64,000 bases of DNA from Notospermus geniculatus. Its lineage: Eukaryota; Nemertea; Pilidiophora; Heteronemertea; Lineidae. Below the pieces are notes generated by a model. That model was not told where the DNA came from. It searched no databases and saw only the letters and a list, made by a program, of their open reading frames with translations. Position numbers and translations under genes: made by a program. The stretch's first letter is position 1, and every line of letters starts with the position of its first letter. The stretch is taken from the NCBI GenBank assembly GCA_002633025.1, contig NMRB01002102.1, positions 48,993 through 112,992 on the forward strand, read 5' to 3'. Shown one piece after another: positions 1 to 10,734 of this stretch.

Positions 1-260
1 AAGGCGAGCCACCAATGGTAACAACATATTGGGGAATGGTTTTCAGGCGGTGTTTTCCCAGCGTAAGAACTATGTGTGCGACAAACAGTGACGAAAGACT
101 CGCAAGGCTCGGGAACCCACAGATTCAGAGGGAGAGGTTTCCTCGATTACTCAGGAGCAGGCTAGTAAGAGGCCTATAGCTGTAGCAAACGCTCGTTCAT
201 TTCAACTATTGTGTCGCACTCAGTAACATTAAACGTTTCCACCATTGTGACTTATTCTGT
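1..260. other. No recognisable gene
   Basis: I see no coding frame or repeat signature here. The stretch ends exactly where similarity to the gypsy LTR described at 48438 begins. Confidence 0.4.
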
Positions 261-1350
261 TGTAGCGAAAATAGATGGTTTCCCCTTTGAGTTTTCCCCT
301 GATCATCATGCACCCAGTTAACCCGCTTTTCATGCCTTATGGCTTTTGGTAAATGGCTGTCTCTCATTGGACCTCTACAATTGTATTTTTTCCGTCTGAA
401 TATTCATGACCTCCTTCAATCTCGTTACCACTTGAAGCAACTCCTTCAAAAGCCTTACCATTCTTTGTAACGTTGTACCTTCTCGCTTTAGTCTCAATAT
501 ATTTTTATCATCTTCCAATATATTATATCAGTATTGACCTTCTTTTGCTGTCACACGAATTCAAGACCTTGTCCTAATGTAAGTGGGCATGTGTCATGAA
601 CTGGTCCACTTTTGCGTTACATGGTCAAAATGACCAATTTTGGAAATTTTCAATATGTTGAGTCAGATAATAGCCTGCAAATATACCCGCAAACAGAACT
701 TTGATAACTTGCATATTTTAGGAGATATTGGCATTTTTATGATCGAGCTTTAATGGAAAATGCATTAGAACCGAAACACATTTTGTCCGTTTTCTCAAAA
801 TCGACTCCTTTTCATAAAATTGCTCTGAAATCGTGATAGTTTGTCCAAATTCAGCCCGGTTTTTTGCAAAATGATCCTCAGATATTCGTCTAACAGACAA
901 AGCAAGAGAATCGGACTGTAGCACTTTGATTTATTAAAGCTATTGTATTATACCTAGCACCGAGCCGCCTCCACCCCAAAGTGAGGCTGACAACTATTGA
1001 ATTAAGGCGTCTGTAGCCTAAACGGAAATTGATAAATCAAAATGGTTTTTTGTAATAGAAACTAGAGAAAATTATCTTTCTGATGAGGCTAAAAAACCCA
1101 GAGGTTGACTACCCTAAGTATAAAAAAACTTTAGTTGAAATCGGTGGAAGCAAAATTTGTGTAACGACTCCACCTTTTTAGAGTACCCAGTTCATGACAC
1201 ATGGCCAAGTACTATGCCCATCTAAGAACTTCGGGATTCAATAGATAGTGGCCGAACTTAGGCCTTTCCTTTCACGTGGCCATCTGTCACTCGCACCCGG
1301 TTGTCCGGTGTCAGTCCCTGTACTTGGAGTACACACTGATATACTACAGT
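261..1350 (+). mobile_element. Degenerate copy of the gypsy LTR, split by a TIR element
   Basis: The segment starts with TGTAGCGAAAATAGATGG and follows the LTR at 48438-48900 piece by piece, including its CCCCTGATCA, CATGCCTTATGGC, CCACTTGAAGCAACTCC and TTGGAGTACACACTGATA blocks. Homology is interrupted at 585-1206 by a separate element and fades after about 1350. Many substitutions and small indels show it is much older than the 48-60 kb copy. No internal gypsy sequence follows, so it is a solo or truncated LTR. Identification rests on direct comparison within the window. Confidence 0.8.
585..1206. mobile_element. TIR element (MITE-like) inserted in the old LTR
   Basis: Ends are inverted: GGGCATGTGTCATGAACTGG on the left, and on the right a block whose complement is TGGCCATGTGTCATGAACTGG. 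A 4-bp direct repeat AAGT (581-584 and 1207-1210) flanks it. The younger LTR at 48.7 kb, which has GTAAGTACCATACCC uninterrupted, serves as the empty site. The 622-bp element has no credible ORF, so it is non-autonomous. Superfamily is not assigned. Confidence 0.75.
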
Positions 1351-1499
1351 TAAAAAAGAAGCCCAATTTTTTCGAAGTTGCATGGTACAGGGACATCTTG
1401 AGGAAGTAGAGGTATATCAAAAAAGCCCAGATGAGATTCAATCTACCCAGCAAGATGCTACCATGAGAGATCAAAAAGAGAAATTGTGTTGATGAAGAA

Positions 1500-1760
1500 A
1501 TGGCAAATGGTTCAATATTTCTTCGAGCGCGATGACGTTAGTTGGTTGGCTTAACTAGCAGACTAAAACAGTCAAGACGAAAAGATGCAGAAACGACTCC
1601 TCTTGGGCAACGTGGCGAGTCTGTACATGAAATTTCGGGAATCCCACCCTGAGACGAAGATATCAGAGGTTACATTCAGAAAGCTCAAACCATTCTTGCT
1701 GCTAAAGGCACGCATTGCCGACAGGGACACGTGCCTTTGTAGGATACAACACTGCTGAGA
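1500..1760 (+). pseudogene. Fragment of an uncharacterised multicopy animal gene family
   Basis: Plus-strand frames contain FFERDDVSWL, then a frameshift, then QKRLLLGNVASLYMKF, KISEVTFRKLKPF and a terminal C-x-C. From memory of the family, that order (F-x-RDD-V-S, LYxxF, KISxxxFxxLRP, Cys cluster) matches a large intronless or few-exon family found in many copies in cnidarians, molluscs and deuterostomes, and suspected to be transposon-derived. Here it is broken by stops near 1555 and 1758. The function of the family is unknown to me. Confidence 0.45.
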
Positions 1761-1761
1761 A

Positions 1762-2007
1762 ATGGATCGTCTAAAGCTCTCTCGAAGGGCCCACAGGGGC
1801 CAGATGACCAAACTCCTCGAAAAAGGAGAAGGCATTTCCAACAATCCTGCAACGGAGGATCAACTACGCACGCTGCACGCGAACATTCAAAATATCGTTA
1901 CGAAAAAGGACGTACTGGCAGGCCTCGATAAAAACATTTTGGAAGCAACAGAAACGGAAAACCTGGAAGACGCCATAGTGGAGTCGGATGATGTCTGGAA
2001 TAACTGA
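1762..2007 (+). pseudogene. BEL/Pao-type gag N-terminal fragment
   Basis: The 81-codon frame reads RRAHRGQMTKLLEK, then a helix-rich stretch ending in LEDAIVESDDVW. This resembles the N-terminal region of BEL/Pao gag polyproteins (R-x-x-RG-x-x-TKLL followed by L-E-x-I). It stops at 2005, and a few related residues continue in another frame. No protease or RT follows directly; a BEL/Pao RT remnant lies at 5948. Assignment is by pattern memory only. Confidence 0.4.
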
Positions 2008-2420
2008 AAGGTTGGTCAATTTACAAACTTTCTATGAATCTCGAATGACTGTTGCAACCCCGCCAACCACAACCACCACCTCTAAAACGTCGCATATGGC
2101 TTGAGGTACCTGTCAGACAAATCAGGAGATGAAGTAGTTAACAACATTATAATGTAACAGTTATATGGAAATGACTGGCTGCACCTGTCCCTGGGCCACA
2201 CTGACGCTTGTGCCTTGCAAGCATATCTTCTTCGTCCGGATGCAGGCCTGCCAGTTGTTCCGATCTTTGATGAAAAAATGGTAGCAGATCGGTCATAATC
2301 ATGGAAAAGAAGAAGCTGACGCTGACTAGGTGTGAGAAGTACAATAAGGCCTTAAGAACCAATATGCAAGAACACTGGAAGGGCCACGGCTGAGCATGCC
2401 TAGCTGCCTTCAGCAGTTAT

Positions 2421-2636
2421 TTGGAGAAGTTAGAAACACTTAACAAGTGTGAGCTGGATTCTGCAGAATTGATGTCAACAGAGGTGCATGATCTTGAGAA
2501 GTGTGAACCGGAATCTGCAAAATCGACGTCAGAGTCGACAGTGCACCACAACATTCAGCCAAATTCTAAAGGACAGACATTTCAAATAAAGACTAGGGGA
2601 ACCACATGGTATTGGGAGTTCTGGAGTAAGATTTAA
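2421..2636 (+). other. Unrecognised 71-codon ORF with two internal repeats
   Basis: The frame contains two imperfect L-x-KCE-x-(D/E)SA units about 21 residues apart and is rich in Glu and Ser. I do not recognise it. It has no neighbour that suggests a role, and it may be chance or a scrap of a repeat. Confidence 0.15.
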
Positions 2637-2639
2637 GAG

Positions 2640-3190
2640 AAGAAATTAACTTTGAAAATAAATGCAAACGTTGGCCTGCATTTTCCTGTTTTTATTCAAT
2701 ACAGATCAGCCTTTCTCATTACATACCAACCCACCTTACTAGACAGCCATTACAAGATCCTGTTATCCAACATCAAATTGTCTACCTCACTATTTCTAAA
2801 CATTTTACGGGATAGGGTTTGTTGAGTGTATGCTGAATATGAGGCACCAGATTGTAACTAGGCCAAGGCCTGACAGATATATCTGACCAGTAGTGGAATA
2901 AAGACGTCCGAATATCAGGGACCTTATTAACTAAACTATTCTTGATATTTTCTAAAAACCGACACGATACATGGTGGCAGCGGTGAAAACTGGCCTCTGG
3001 ACATTCATTGCCACATTAGGACTTCTTTATAGTGGTGTTTCGTGGGACATTTATTCCGTTTTTGTTCTGTCTCTCGCTGTTACTGCTGCTCTGTGACCCA
3101 CATTTGGGGATCCACCCCCTGGCTGCCTGGACCACACCACTACACTAACTGTAAGTGCCTTATTCATCTCTGAACTATACTGCTGATACG
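2640..3190. other. No gene seen
   Basis: AT-rich sequence with a possible poly(A) signal (AATAAA at about 2659). Nothing further can be supported. Confidence 0.3.
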
Positions 3191-3197
3191 GCTAACT

Positions 3198-3590
3198 GTG
3201 GCCAAAGACTGTATCCTGATGCTTCGGTCCTTTACTGACGTCCTACAGTGTGTTTTCCTACTAACTACGGTAACCCCTCCGAGGGCTCTTGGGACAAAAA
3301 TTGAAAATGTTCATGAAGCCCAAAGATTCCATCACAGAGTGCGCGCAAAAAATGTTCAGAAGATGGTTTCGGCTATGATGAATTGGTCTCTAGCAGCATC
3401 CTGTGTACTACACAACCAGAACAACACATCTGCCACTGCTTCTGCAATAAACAGCGCGTGTACTCCAAATCCTTCAAAACTTCTGCTGGATCAACTTGAT
3501 GAAGTGACAAAAATGTTGGATGTAGAAGTTAAAGAAGACGGTTCTAAGCATATTCTCCAATGTGGGCAATGTAACCTTCACAATGGATAA
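3198..3590 (+). other. Unrecognised 130-codon ORF
   Basis: This is the longest open frame in the first 30 kb that I cannot place. It has a Cys pair near its C-terminus (QCGQC) and an Asn/Thr/Ser-rich centre. Its first codon is not an ATG in good context. It lies directly upstream of a possible LINE 3' end and may be part of that remnant. Confidence 0.2.
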
Positions 3591-3599
3591 CCATGTTAA

Positions 3600-3938
3600 G
3601 AATTTATGGACTGGGCAACAGACACTTCCCAAATAGCGGTGCCCAAGCTATTTCACAGGAGGTCTATCTATCGCCTTTTGAGCCAACTTCCAGAAGAAAA
3701 GTGGCATGAGTTAATTTAGTCTTACTAAATTTGGCCAAATTTATTGCCAAAAGTTTCAAATTGTATTTGTCTGCTGCCAATTTCAATTAGTCATGTTATG
3801 TCACTCTGTTATTATCTTACAGATAGTATATTGTAGTTAGCATTTTGTAGAAGTTTATTTTGTATTACAAAACTCCTCTAATGTATCACAATAGTGATTT
3901 AGAGCGAATAAATGCAATTCTAATTCTAATTCTAAGAA
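3600..3938 (+). mobile_element. Possible 3' end of a non-LTR retrotransposon
   Basis: A short frame ending SQLPEEKWHELI-stop resembles the C-termini of LINE reverse-transcriptase ORFs. It is followed by about 200 bp of AT-rich sequence, the signal AATAAATGC, and a terminal microsatellite of ATTCTA units at 3915-3938. A short-unit repeat tail after a 3' UTR is typical of several LINE clades. No RT motifs are visible, so it is strongly 5' truncated if real. Confidence 0.35.
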
Positions 3939-4246
3939 TGGTAAGACCAGTGTTGGCCACCATACTAATTAATTATTCATGAATGTTAATGAGTATTTTT
4001 TACCCATAATGCAACGGTCCAGAGAGTAATTTCAACATGGCGGGCGTACCGTTGCCTTTGCGATTTTCCTTCTTTTCCAAGATTGTTTTAGCCAGTATAA
4101 ACGCTCGAAGAGGAGCAAGTTACTGCGTTTCGAAATCTGCACAATGTCAGTGCCTGAAGGCAGCCTTGGAAGGCGATTTGATCGGGGTATTAAAGACATG
4201 TTGACATGGAGCTGAAAAGCCTTGTAGAGTCCTTTCTAGCTATTAC

Positions 4247-4565
4247 ATGCATAAAGGGTTCACCAAATCACAACATGGTTTCATTACAGAGAAGGAGCTA
4301 CCAAAGGAAAAACTCTGCTGCTTTAGCTCTGACGGGGCTGCCGTGATGCAGAGTCACGGACGTGGAGTTGCAGGGCTCATGCGGGTAATTTACAACCCCA
4401 GTTTATTCACCCAACATTGTATTGTGCATTAAGAAATAATAGGTGGGGAGTAAAAGATGGAATGAAAAAAATCTATCCCGAACGGTGTCGAGAACACCAT
4501 CAAGCGTGTTCTTGATTTCTTCGCAAACAGTCATGTGCGGGCTGACCATCTTCAGTGACTTCAGG
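4247..4565 (+). pseudogene. hAT-like transposase fragment (ZNF862/KIAA1586-like)
   Basis: The frame reads CFSSDGAAVMQSHGRGVAGL, then NPSLFTQHCIVH; after a frameshift, VENTIKRVLDFFANS continues. In hAT-type transposases and domesticated relatives, the block S-DGA-x-VM followed by G-V-A and H-C-x-x-H-R lies around a catalytic acidic residue. The N-terminal zinc finger and the C-terminal dimerisation domain are absent. The piece is interrupted by a stop at about 4432 and is not functional. Confidence 0.6.
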
Positions 4566-4754
4566 TAAAGACTCGGCTTCTCCTCCCCTGACCTTCACGC
4601 AAGCAAACCACATTCCGTGTTCATTTCTCTGGTAACCGGAAAAACGCCGACTGACCGACCCGCCGACCTACCGACATGACTGAAGGACTGACCAAATCCC
4701 TTTCATTCCTCAACAGCGCAGAAGTGCATGCACACTGGTTTTTTTGTTGTGTCT

Positions 4755-5110
4755 CGATCAGTAATAATAATGGTGAGTTCTTATATAGCGCTTCATAGCG
4801 TATTACGCTCTCTAAAGGCCCGTTTCCACTATAGCGGATTCCGCGGCGGTTTGCGGCGAGCGGTGCGGTTTTCACAGGGCTTTGGATAATCCTTCGATGT
4901 TTAACAACACAATGGCCTATTGATTATCCCAATGCCTGTGAAAACCGCTCCGCTCGCCGGAAGACGCGGCGGAATCCGCTCTAGTGGAAACGGGCCTTAA
5001 GCGCTTCACACATTATTACCCCAGCCTATGATTCAGAAACCTTTCTGTAGAAACCAAAGGGCAGCCACAATATAGCGCACACGATGGACACAGCCGCATG
5101 TGCAACATGA
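4755..5110 (-). repeat. SINE-like unit, minus strand, interrupted by a MITE
   Basis: Read on the minus strand, the block TTTGGTTTCTACAGAAAGG is followed by GGTAATAATG and an AAGCGCT motif, then a TATTATTATTA-type tail near 4756. The same core occurs in the plus-strand SINE at 36950-37190. A tRNA-like head is not seen here, so this copy is 5' truncated. A 182-bp MITE sits inside it at 4816-4997. Confidence 0.65.
4816..4997. mobile_element. 182-bp TIR MITE, TAA target duplication
   Basis: The ends AGGCCCGTTTCCACTA and its complement TAGTGGAAACGGGCCT are inverted, with further inverted similarity (GCGGATTCCGC, CCGCTCGCC). Flanks TAA at 4813-4815 and 4998-5000 form a 3-bp target duplication, which fits the PIF/Harbinger superfamily. 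The host SINE closes cleanly when the element is removed. Confidence 0.75.
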
Positions 5111-5947
5111 CACACTGCAACTTCGACTTCATGGCGTCTACATCATGCACGCATGACCGCGCGACGATGTAGCTCGCATTTTCAGCCGCTTTCATGACTT
5201 TCTGAAGGATTACTTGTCCCACATTGGCAGTAGAAACTGCAGGTTTGTATGGGGGTAGGCTAAACTGGATTTTATTTGGTACTAGGCCTAGAGTGAGCCT
5301 ACACGAAATCACGGCTCTTCATCGATGACTCAGTAACAGTTAGAAATGTGTTTTGGTACGCGATCTCTGCACTGCTCGGATCCCCTTCACTCAAGCCGCA
5401 GAACCCGAGGTCAACCAGTACATCCAACATTTCCAATCTAAAAATAGATTTTGTTCTAAAAATAGATCGCCCAAGGTCAATCAGCGTCACTCACTAGTAC
5501 GTCTCCCCATCGATGATGACTCAGCAACCTAAAAATAGATTCTATTCTAAAATAGATCACCCAAGATCAATCCGTGCATCCCGCTTTTGACGAGATGTCA
5601 TTGTCTCGTGACACGAGGCACGCACGCAGTGTAGCAAACGCATAACCCATACTATAGTACGCCTACACAAAATCATGTCTCTCCGTCGATGACTCAGCAC
5701 GCCCCAGGATTATTTTTAGAGCAGAAGGAATATAAAAATATATATAGGATTTACCGCTGTCTATCTCTGAAGGTAATGAACATTATTTCCTAAATCCAGC
5801 ACTACCCTTGCCAAGTCGGGAGATGCCAGCTGTGATTCACCACGGCATACAGCACAGTACGCTATTTATATGTTTGCATGCCATCTGGGATACCTGCTGC
5901 ATTTTGAACTCGTGGACAAAAGGTGAGTCAACCTGAAGTCACCAAAC

Positions 5948-6640
5948 ATGGAGCGTGAAGCCTGCGATAGGGGACTGCAGTTCTTTGAGAAGATAATAAA
6001 GTTTGAAGACTTCACAACAGATCAGCATCCGCAGATACGTGCCATGATGAAGAACAACCCACACATCATTCACCAAGTCGACAAACGAGGCTGCGTAAAT
6101 TGGGGATATGCACGGAAGCTTTCACAAGCGGAGGTGGAAAAAACATCAAAGAGAACGTGGTATCTTCCTCATCATGGGGTAGCACACCCACATAAGCCAG
6201 GAAAAGTGAGAGTCGTGTTCGACGCTGCTTCACAGTGACAAGGTCACTCACTGAACGCCTCATGTTAGGCCCGGACATGTTGAATAGTCTCTTTGGGGTG
6301 CTGCAAAGATTTCGAAGATACGAAGTGCCGTTGGTAGCAGATATAGAGGTAATGTACCACCAGGTACATGTCCCACCAAGAGATAAAGATTCGTTGCGCT
6401 TCCTGTTCAAAGATGACCTCACGCAGGATGGACCCCCAAACGTATATCACATGATATCCCATATTTTCGCCTCATGTGCCTTATATGATGCCTTGAGAAG
6501 AACCGCCCTAGATAACGCCAAGGTTTTCAGTCAGATGGCAGTGGAGTCAATTCTGAACGATGTTTACATGGACGACTTGCACAAGTCTTTGATGACGTCA
6601 TAAGCATGGTACTTTCTTTACATTGCAAATCGGGACTTCC
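5948..6640 (+). pseudogene. BEL/Pao retrotransposon reverse transcriptase fragment
   Basis: Two overlapping frames (5948-6238 and 6235-6603) carry [20 protein letters not shown], then after a frameshift LGPDMLNSLFGVLQRFRR, VADIEVMYHQVHVP, LRFLF and finally VYMDDLHKS. These are the BEL/Pao RT landmarks in order, the last containing the catalytic YxDD. Frameshifts and missing stretches show decay. Gag, RNase H and integrase are not visible nearby. In life the protein copied element RNA into DNA inside virus-like particles. Confidence 0.8.
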
Positions 6641-6779
6641 GCTGTTCAGAAGGTTGCCCGCGCCAATTCTATGTTCTGGCCTCCGACGTGCTGGGATCGT
6701 CAGTGTCAAAAGCTTTTGTCAACTGAACTGATTGTCAGTTAGGCTAGCTGGTTAGGCATGGACGAATTTTAAACAAGAT

Positions 6780-7900
6780 GTTCGAAGTATCTCAATTTAC
6801 GACCTACTGCGCGATCTGCGCGCCGCACTACATCCGGAGCACCCGGGGATGTACGCAATGTTGTTAATATATCCTCATGTTAGTCCGGCCAATCTACGCC
6901 AAAAATTGGGCCGCACACATCCTGAGGTAATCAGTGGTTCTCAGCCCAAAATTCTTCATGTGAAGTCTGATGACCGGTCATTCCGTCGCTGCTCTTTCAG
7001 ATGGAAGCATCAGATGTGACGTCCATGTCCGTGAGGAGTTCGACAGGAAGTGGCAAACTTGCCCCCGCCATTTTAATGCTTTTCCAGGTTGGCTTTGACG
7101 ACCTGCCTTAGGACTTAGCATTCCTATCTAGGAGAGTGAAGGGGAGGAGAGTAAGCCCCAAATAAAACTTTGTGCAATAAATGTCTGTGGGCTAAAACTA
7201 AGAAATATTGAACCAGTCCAACTCGTGAATGAGGAGAAGTCCCCCGAGGAAGTTCCTATTCGCAACATACTAGACTTAGTAACTCTCAAGAGCTGTATAG
7301 GTCCACAGTGTTATGCATGTACGCCTACATGGACACCTACGAATTTATTTTTCAGGGATTGCAAATCATAAGTCGATATGGTACATCAATTCATAAAACA
7401 ATACCAAAGTTTTCCAAGTGAATGCATGGATTGTATTTACTGTTTTATCGTTATTAACACTGCCATAAGTGTCCTTACTGGACTCGTCTGTATACAACAC
7501 ATTGTATAGCGAATTCCAGCCCGATGTAAAGGTGTTTTTACTTTATTTTGATAAATAATTCAGATTTTGATAAATAATTCAGATTTTATATACCTTGTTT
7601 GCCTTCATTTTTGTAGCATCCAAGACTACTTGCAGATACAAGCATAATCTACTTGTATTGCCGAGCTAGGTGCCCCATGTGAATGGGTAAATCAGAAAAT
7701 TACTTATTGCTAATAAATAATTCTTAGGACAAATGCATTGCCCAATCGAACAGGTGAAATTTATTACCTGCCATAATAAGCTCCGTTTACCCATAGAGAT
7801 AAGTACACCATAATTTGCCCATTCTTGATGAGTAATTGTCAGGACAAGTAAATTACTCATACTTTTGGGTGGATATTACCATTAGTTTTTACAGTGATTA
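6780..7900. other. No supported gene; short tandem repeat
   Basis: An 80-codon open frame without a Met (about 6775-7020, plus strand) has no recognisable motif. Around 7548-7590 a unit TAAATAATTCAGATTTTGA is tandemly doubled. The rest is AT-rich and featureless to me. Confidence 0.3.
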
Positions 7901-8107
7901 TTCTAAATACATGTACGTGTCCATTGTTGCTGGCAAATGTACAAAGGAGTTTGCATTCGTCCTACGACCCAGAATTGGGAGTTAGGGAGAATGCTGCCAA
8001 ATGCTACCACTAAAACATACCTGCTCAGGAAATGACATGTGTGACATTTACAATGTCCTGTTGCCTCTTTCTGAATTTGTTTCATCATGGGATGTATTTA
8101 TTGTTAA

Positions 8108-8152
8108 AGTGCCTGAGGAAGACCACATAGTTGGGGTCGAAAATTTGTGAAA
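8108..8152 (+). other. Penelope-like element 3'-end motif
   Basis: The motif CTGAGGA, a short stem (GACC paired with GGTC) and CGAAA matches the layout at 33056-33080, which directly follows a GIY-YIG gene of a Penelope-like element. This copy has no coding sequence attached and is probably a 5'-truncated remnant. Confidence 0.35.
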
Positions 8153-8187
8153 TTTGGAGACGACTTTACTTTTTCCATCATAAGCTG

Positions 8188-8264
8188 TCAGAATGGTGCA
8201 GTCGAGACATCTTGCTGCTGTCAACTCTGGAGTCCCAGGTTCGATTCCTGGGCGGACCGCGAAT
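8188..8264 (+). repeat. tRNA-like unit (pol III A and B boxes)
   Basis: TGGTGCAGTCGAG fits an A box, and GGTTCGATTCC, within a 5-bp T-arm, fits a B box 40 bases on. The acceptor strands do not pair, so this is not a working tRNA; a SINE head or tRNA pseudogene is more likely. Confidence 0.45.
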
Positions 8265-8356
8265 TTTTTTCCTGAACCTTTCAGCAATGTATTGCGGACT
8301 TAGAATATTTTCAGTAAAATGAAAGGCGCGAAAGAGGAAGCAATGGAAAAAATCAG

Positions 8357-8433
8357 GCCCTAGCAGAGACTCGATCCAGGGATCTGCGGTGTGTAAGCCC
8401 AACGCTCTAACCACTAGGTTACCGAGGCAGCCG
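8357..8433 (-). repeat. tRNA-like SINE head, minus strand
   Basis: On the minus strand, TAACCTAGTGGTTAGAGCG resembles an A box and GGATCGAGTCTC a degenerate B box, with an intermediate arm of tRNA size. It lies inside the inverted-repeat pair. The B box departs from consensus, so a pseudogene or SINE is likely. Confidence 0.5.
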
Positions 8434-8518
8434 GCAGCAAGAGTGGTGTCTAAGCCTTATACAACAAATCTTATATAATACCCATATAGTGCTACACCTT
8501 ACATAAACCTTTTCTTTT

Positions 8519-8556
8519 CTAGCCCTAACCCTAACCCTAACCCTATCCCTAAACCT
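8519..8556 (-). repeat. Interstitial telomere-type repeat (CCCTAA)n
   Basis: Three perfect CCCTAA units plus two variants. The animal telomere unit on the minus strand is TTAGGG. The array is too short and internal to be a chromosome end. Confidence 0.7.
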
Positions 8557-8699
8557 TACCCCGATGACCCAGTTATCCCCCCACGCACGTTGAAAAAGTG
8601 TTTTACTCCAAAGTAAGTGTCCCTCTTACGACTATAATAGTAACTACAAAATGTACAGTGTATTTGCTGAAAGGTTCAGGAAAAAAAATTCGCGTGCGG

Positions 8700-9730
8700 G
8701 CCTCATATCAAGCTGATAGAGTGTGTGACTGTTTCAGAGTGAGGTTTCTCTAAGGCTCTAGTTTCCTCCTACAATACACACAAACTGCCCAATATTGTCT
8801 GAACAGTCAATTAAGAGTCAAGTCAGAGCTCACTGTTTTGATTATTTTTTAAAATGTGTCTATTTTTATTTTTCAGGCATTTTTGGCACCAGCGACCATG
8901 ACCTGATCTTCGCCGAAAGTATCGGTCATGAGATGGCGGCTTCAGAAGAAACCTGCCATGAACGATTCATCGATGCAAGAGTATGTGTCTTTAATTTTTC
9001 ATCAAGGCCGAAGCCACAAGATTGGCCATGATAAGAATGGGAGAGAAGAAAATTAGGTCAGGAAATGACAATCGAAAGATTAAGATTAAGATTAAGTAAA
9101 GCCATCACTTGAAACATTGGGGAACTTAATAGTCCTCATATGGCACTATGGTCAAACTTTGCGTTCCCAGGAACAGCCGCTTAAAAAACAGTTTGAGGTA
9201 CGAATCTCCAGCCATTGTGGTGTCGAAGAGAGCAAGGAAAGGGTTCGACATCAAAATAAACGCTGACGAAAAGTGATCGAACTTCTTTTACAAAATCTCT
9301 TACTTTCTACAAGATGCAACGTGCAACGTGTATCGCCAGGAAAAAAAACTCCGCTCAGACAGCACAGCATCAGTTCAATGCAGCTTATGGCGAGAAAATA
9401 CAGTAACACAAATACGGGCTGGAGACTAAAAAAAAACAAACTTGTGTTGGCACGTTAAAACAACAGTGTCCAGCTTGTAACCACTTCCAACACAAACATT
9501 AGTGCTATCAATAATATACATGTATAGGCGTTAAGCTCATTTCTGACAGTTTATGGCATTGATGACATTAAGCAAGTTAGTTTCTGAAAATGCAAATTCT
9601 TCACCAGAAAAGGTGTCAACTCATGCCAAAGTGTCAATTTTTGAGTTTGCTGGTGATTAAAATTCAAATCATTTGCCGAACCTGGTCATGTAATAGAACC
9701 TCTATAAAAAATTTCTGTAAGGGATGAAAG
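8700..9730. other. Mostly featureless; one possible small exon
   Basis: A 104-base segment at 8877-8980 lies between a good acceptor (pyrimidine-rich, TTTTTCAG) and a GTATGT donor and is open in one frame, with no recognised motif. A GATTAA triplet repeat lies at 9076-9098. Nothing else can be supported. Confidence 0.2.
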
Positions 9731-9733
9731 ATG

Positions 9734-10291
9734 GAAAGAGACTGAATCGAGCTGTTGTTCAGTATTAATTTACTGATGGATGTAGCAAGCATGTAAAGAA
9801 AACATCGCATGGGAATTGCAAAGAACGTGAATACAGCAATCCACATTTAAGGTCACATTTGCCGAATCTGGTCATGTGTACTTGGAAAATATCCAGAGAT
9901 TTCTGATTAAGCTTCATTCAAAGATGCCACATTTGCAACACATCATAATATGCGAGGAAAAATATTCCTATACCCAAGACGATTTCAAGGCGGCCACCAG
10001 GGCAAAAAGACAGGCAAAGGGAAATGTTGATATACATGTATACCAAATTTTAAGCTCCGCGTTTGGAACGTGATTTACCCTTGTTAGAATTTATTGATTC
10101 AGCAGCTACACCTATGGCGGCTGTTAAGTACTTCGTGGTCGAGTTTAGCCCCTCACGTGGGAAAAACGAAGTTGAAGTTGTTCCTGGAAATTGGTGGGAC
10201 ACTGAAGGAGTACGTTGTGTTCTATGGCCTGCCCATCTCACTTGAAGAGAGAATGTCATCAACGCTGCCAAAAATGCAGTGATTCCAAATA
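9734..10291 (+). repeat. Dispersed repeat, copy 1 (second copy at 13302)
   Basis: This segment matches 13302-13880 over nearly its whole length with a few percent difference. Copy 1 lacks about 20 bases present in copy 2 (around 13620). The repeat contains an exon-like unit described in the next entry. Confidence 0.85.
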
Positions 10292-10336
10292 ATACATGGA
10301 AGTCATATCCAGTTGCCAAGATCTGGTGGGAAACTT
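10114..10336 (+). pseudogene. Exon of a small WPPY-type domain, nonsense-mutated
   Basis: From ATG 10114 the frame reads AAVKYFVVEFS, then EVEVVPGNWWD, LWPAHLT, a stop, then NAAKNAVIP and VAKIWWET, ending at a GTAAGT donor. The pattern (KY-x-V-EF, VVP-x-NW, WP, basic helix, final KIW) matches the exons at 41716 and 45274. All three end with one base left over before the donor. TGA replaces the CGA of copy 2 near 10243. From memory it resembles an N-terminal module of animal DUF4806-type proteins; function unknown. Confidence 0.55.
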
Positions 10337-10660
10337 GTAAGTTAAACTTTGACATGGTCCAGAATCCGAATGATGCCATCGACACTTATCTGACCAGGCT
10401 CAAGGTTCAAGCTGAAAAATGCAAATTCCGTGACATGCCCGACACAGAGGACAAAAGAGGTAGTACAGACACATGGTAGGCCCAAGACGGAGGCCTACGC
10501 AAACGTTAACATTCAATACTTCGGAAAAAACGCAAAACTCAGAGGAAAAGTGGATACAGGAGCCCAAGGGAAGGTGCATCCCTTACGTACGTATCGCAAC
10601 ATGTTTCCGAAACTTCTTGATACAAATGGAGATTGTAGCATAATGAGTTGAGTTACAGTA
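10337..10660 (+). pseudogene. Ty3/gypsy gag-protease remnant
   Basis: One frame holds a gag-like helix run (NFDMVQNPNDAIDTYLTRL followed by KCKFRDMP). A second frame holds KLRGKVDTGAQG and TYRNMFP, resembling the aspartic-protease active site (DTG-A) of gypsy elements. The two parts are joined by a deletion or frameshift near 10470. RT is missing. Confidence 0.5.
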
Positions 10661-10734
10661 GTCTTAAGTATGATGATTATAGAATCACCCCAACCAAGTG
10701 AGTAGGAACAAGGCCCGAAGCAACTTACCAGAAT

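Larger units (their letters stand above)
8258..8694. repeat. Inverted repeat pair, about 30-bp arms
   Basis: CGCGAATTTTTTTCCTGAAC...TTTCAGCAA at 8258-8287 is mirrored at 8664-8694. The left arm continues directly from the tRNA-like unit, so these may be two SINE ends in opposite orientation or the TIRs of one 437-bp element. Confidence 0.55.

Noticed and set aside
8188-8264. Functional tRNA gene
   Set aside because: A and B boxes are present, but the acceptor strands do not pair and the anticodon arm is irregular; a SINE or pseudogene fits better.
8519-8556. Chromosome end
   Set aside because: Only a few CCCTAA units, with unique sequence on both sides.
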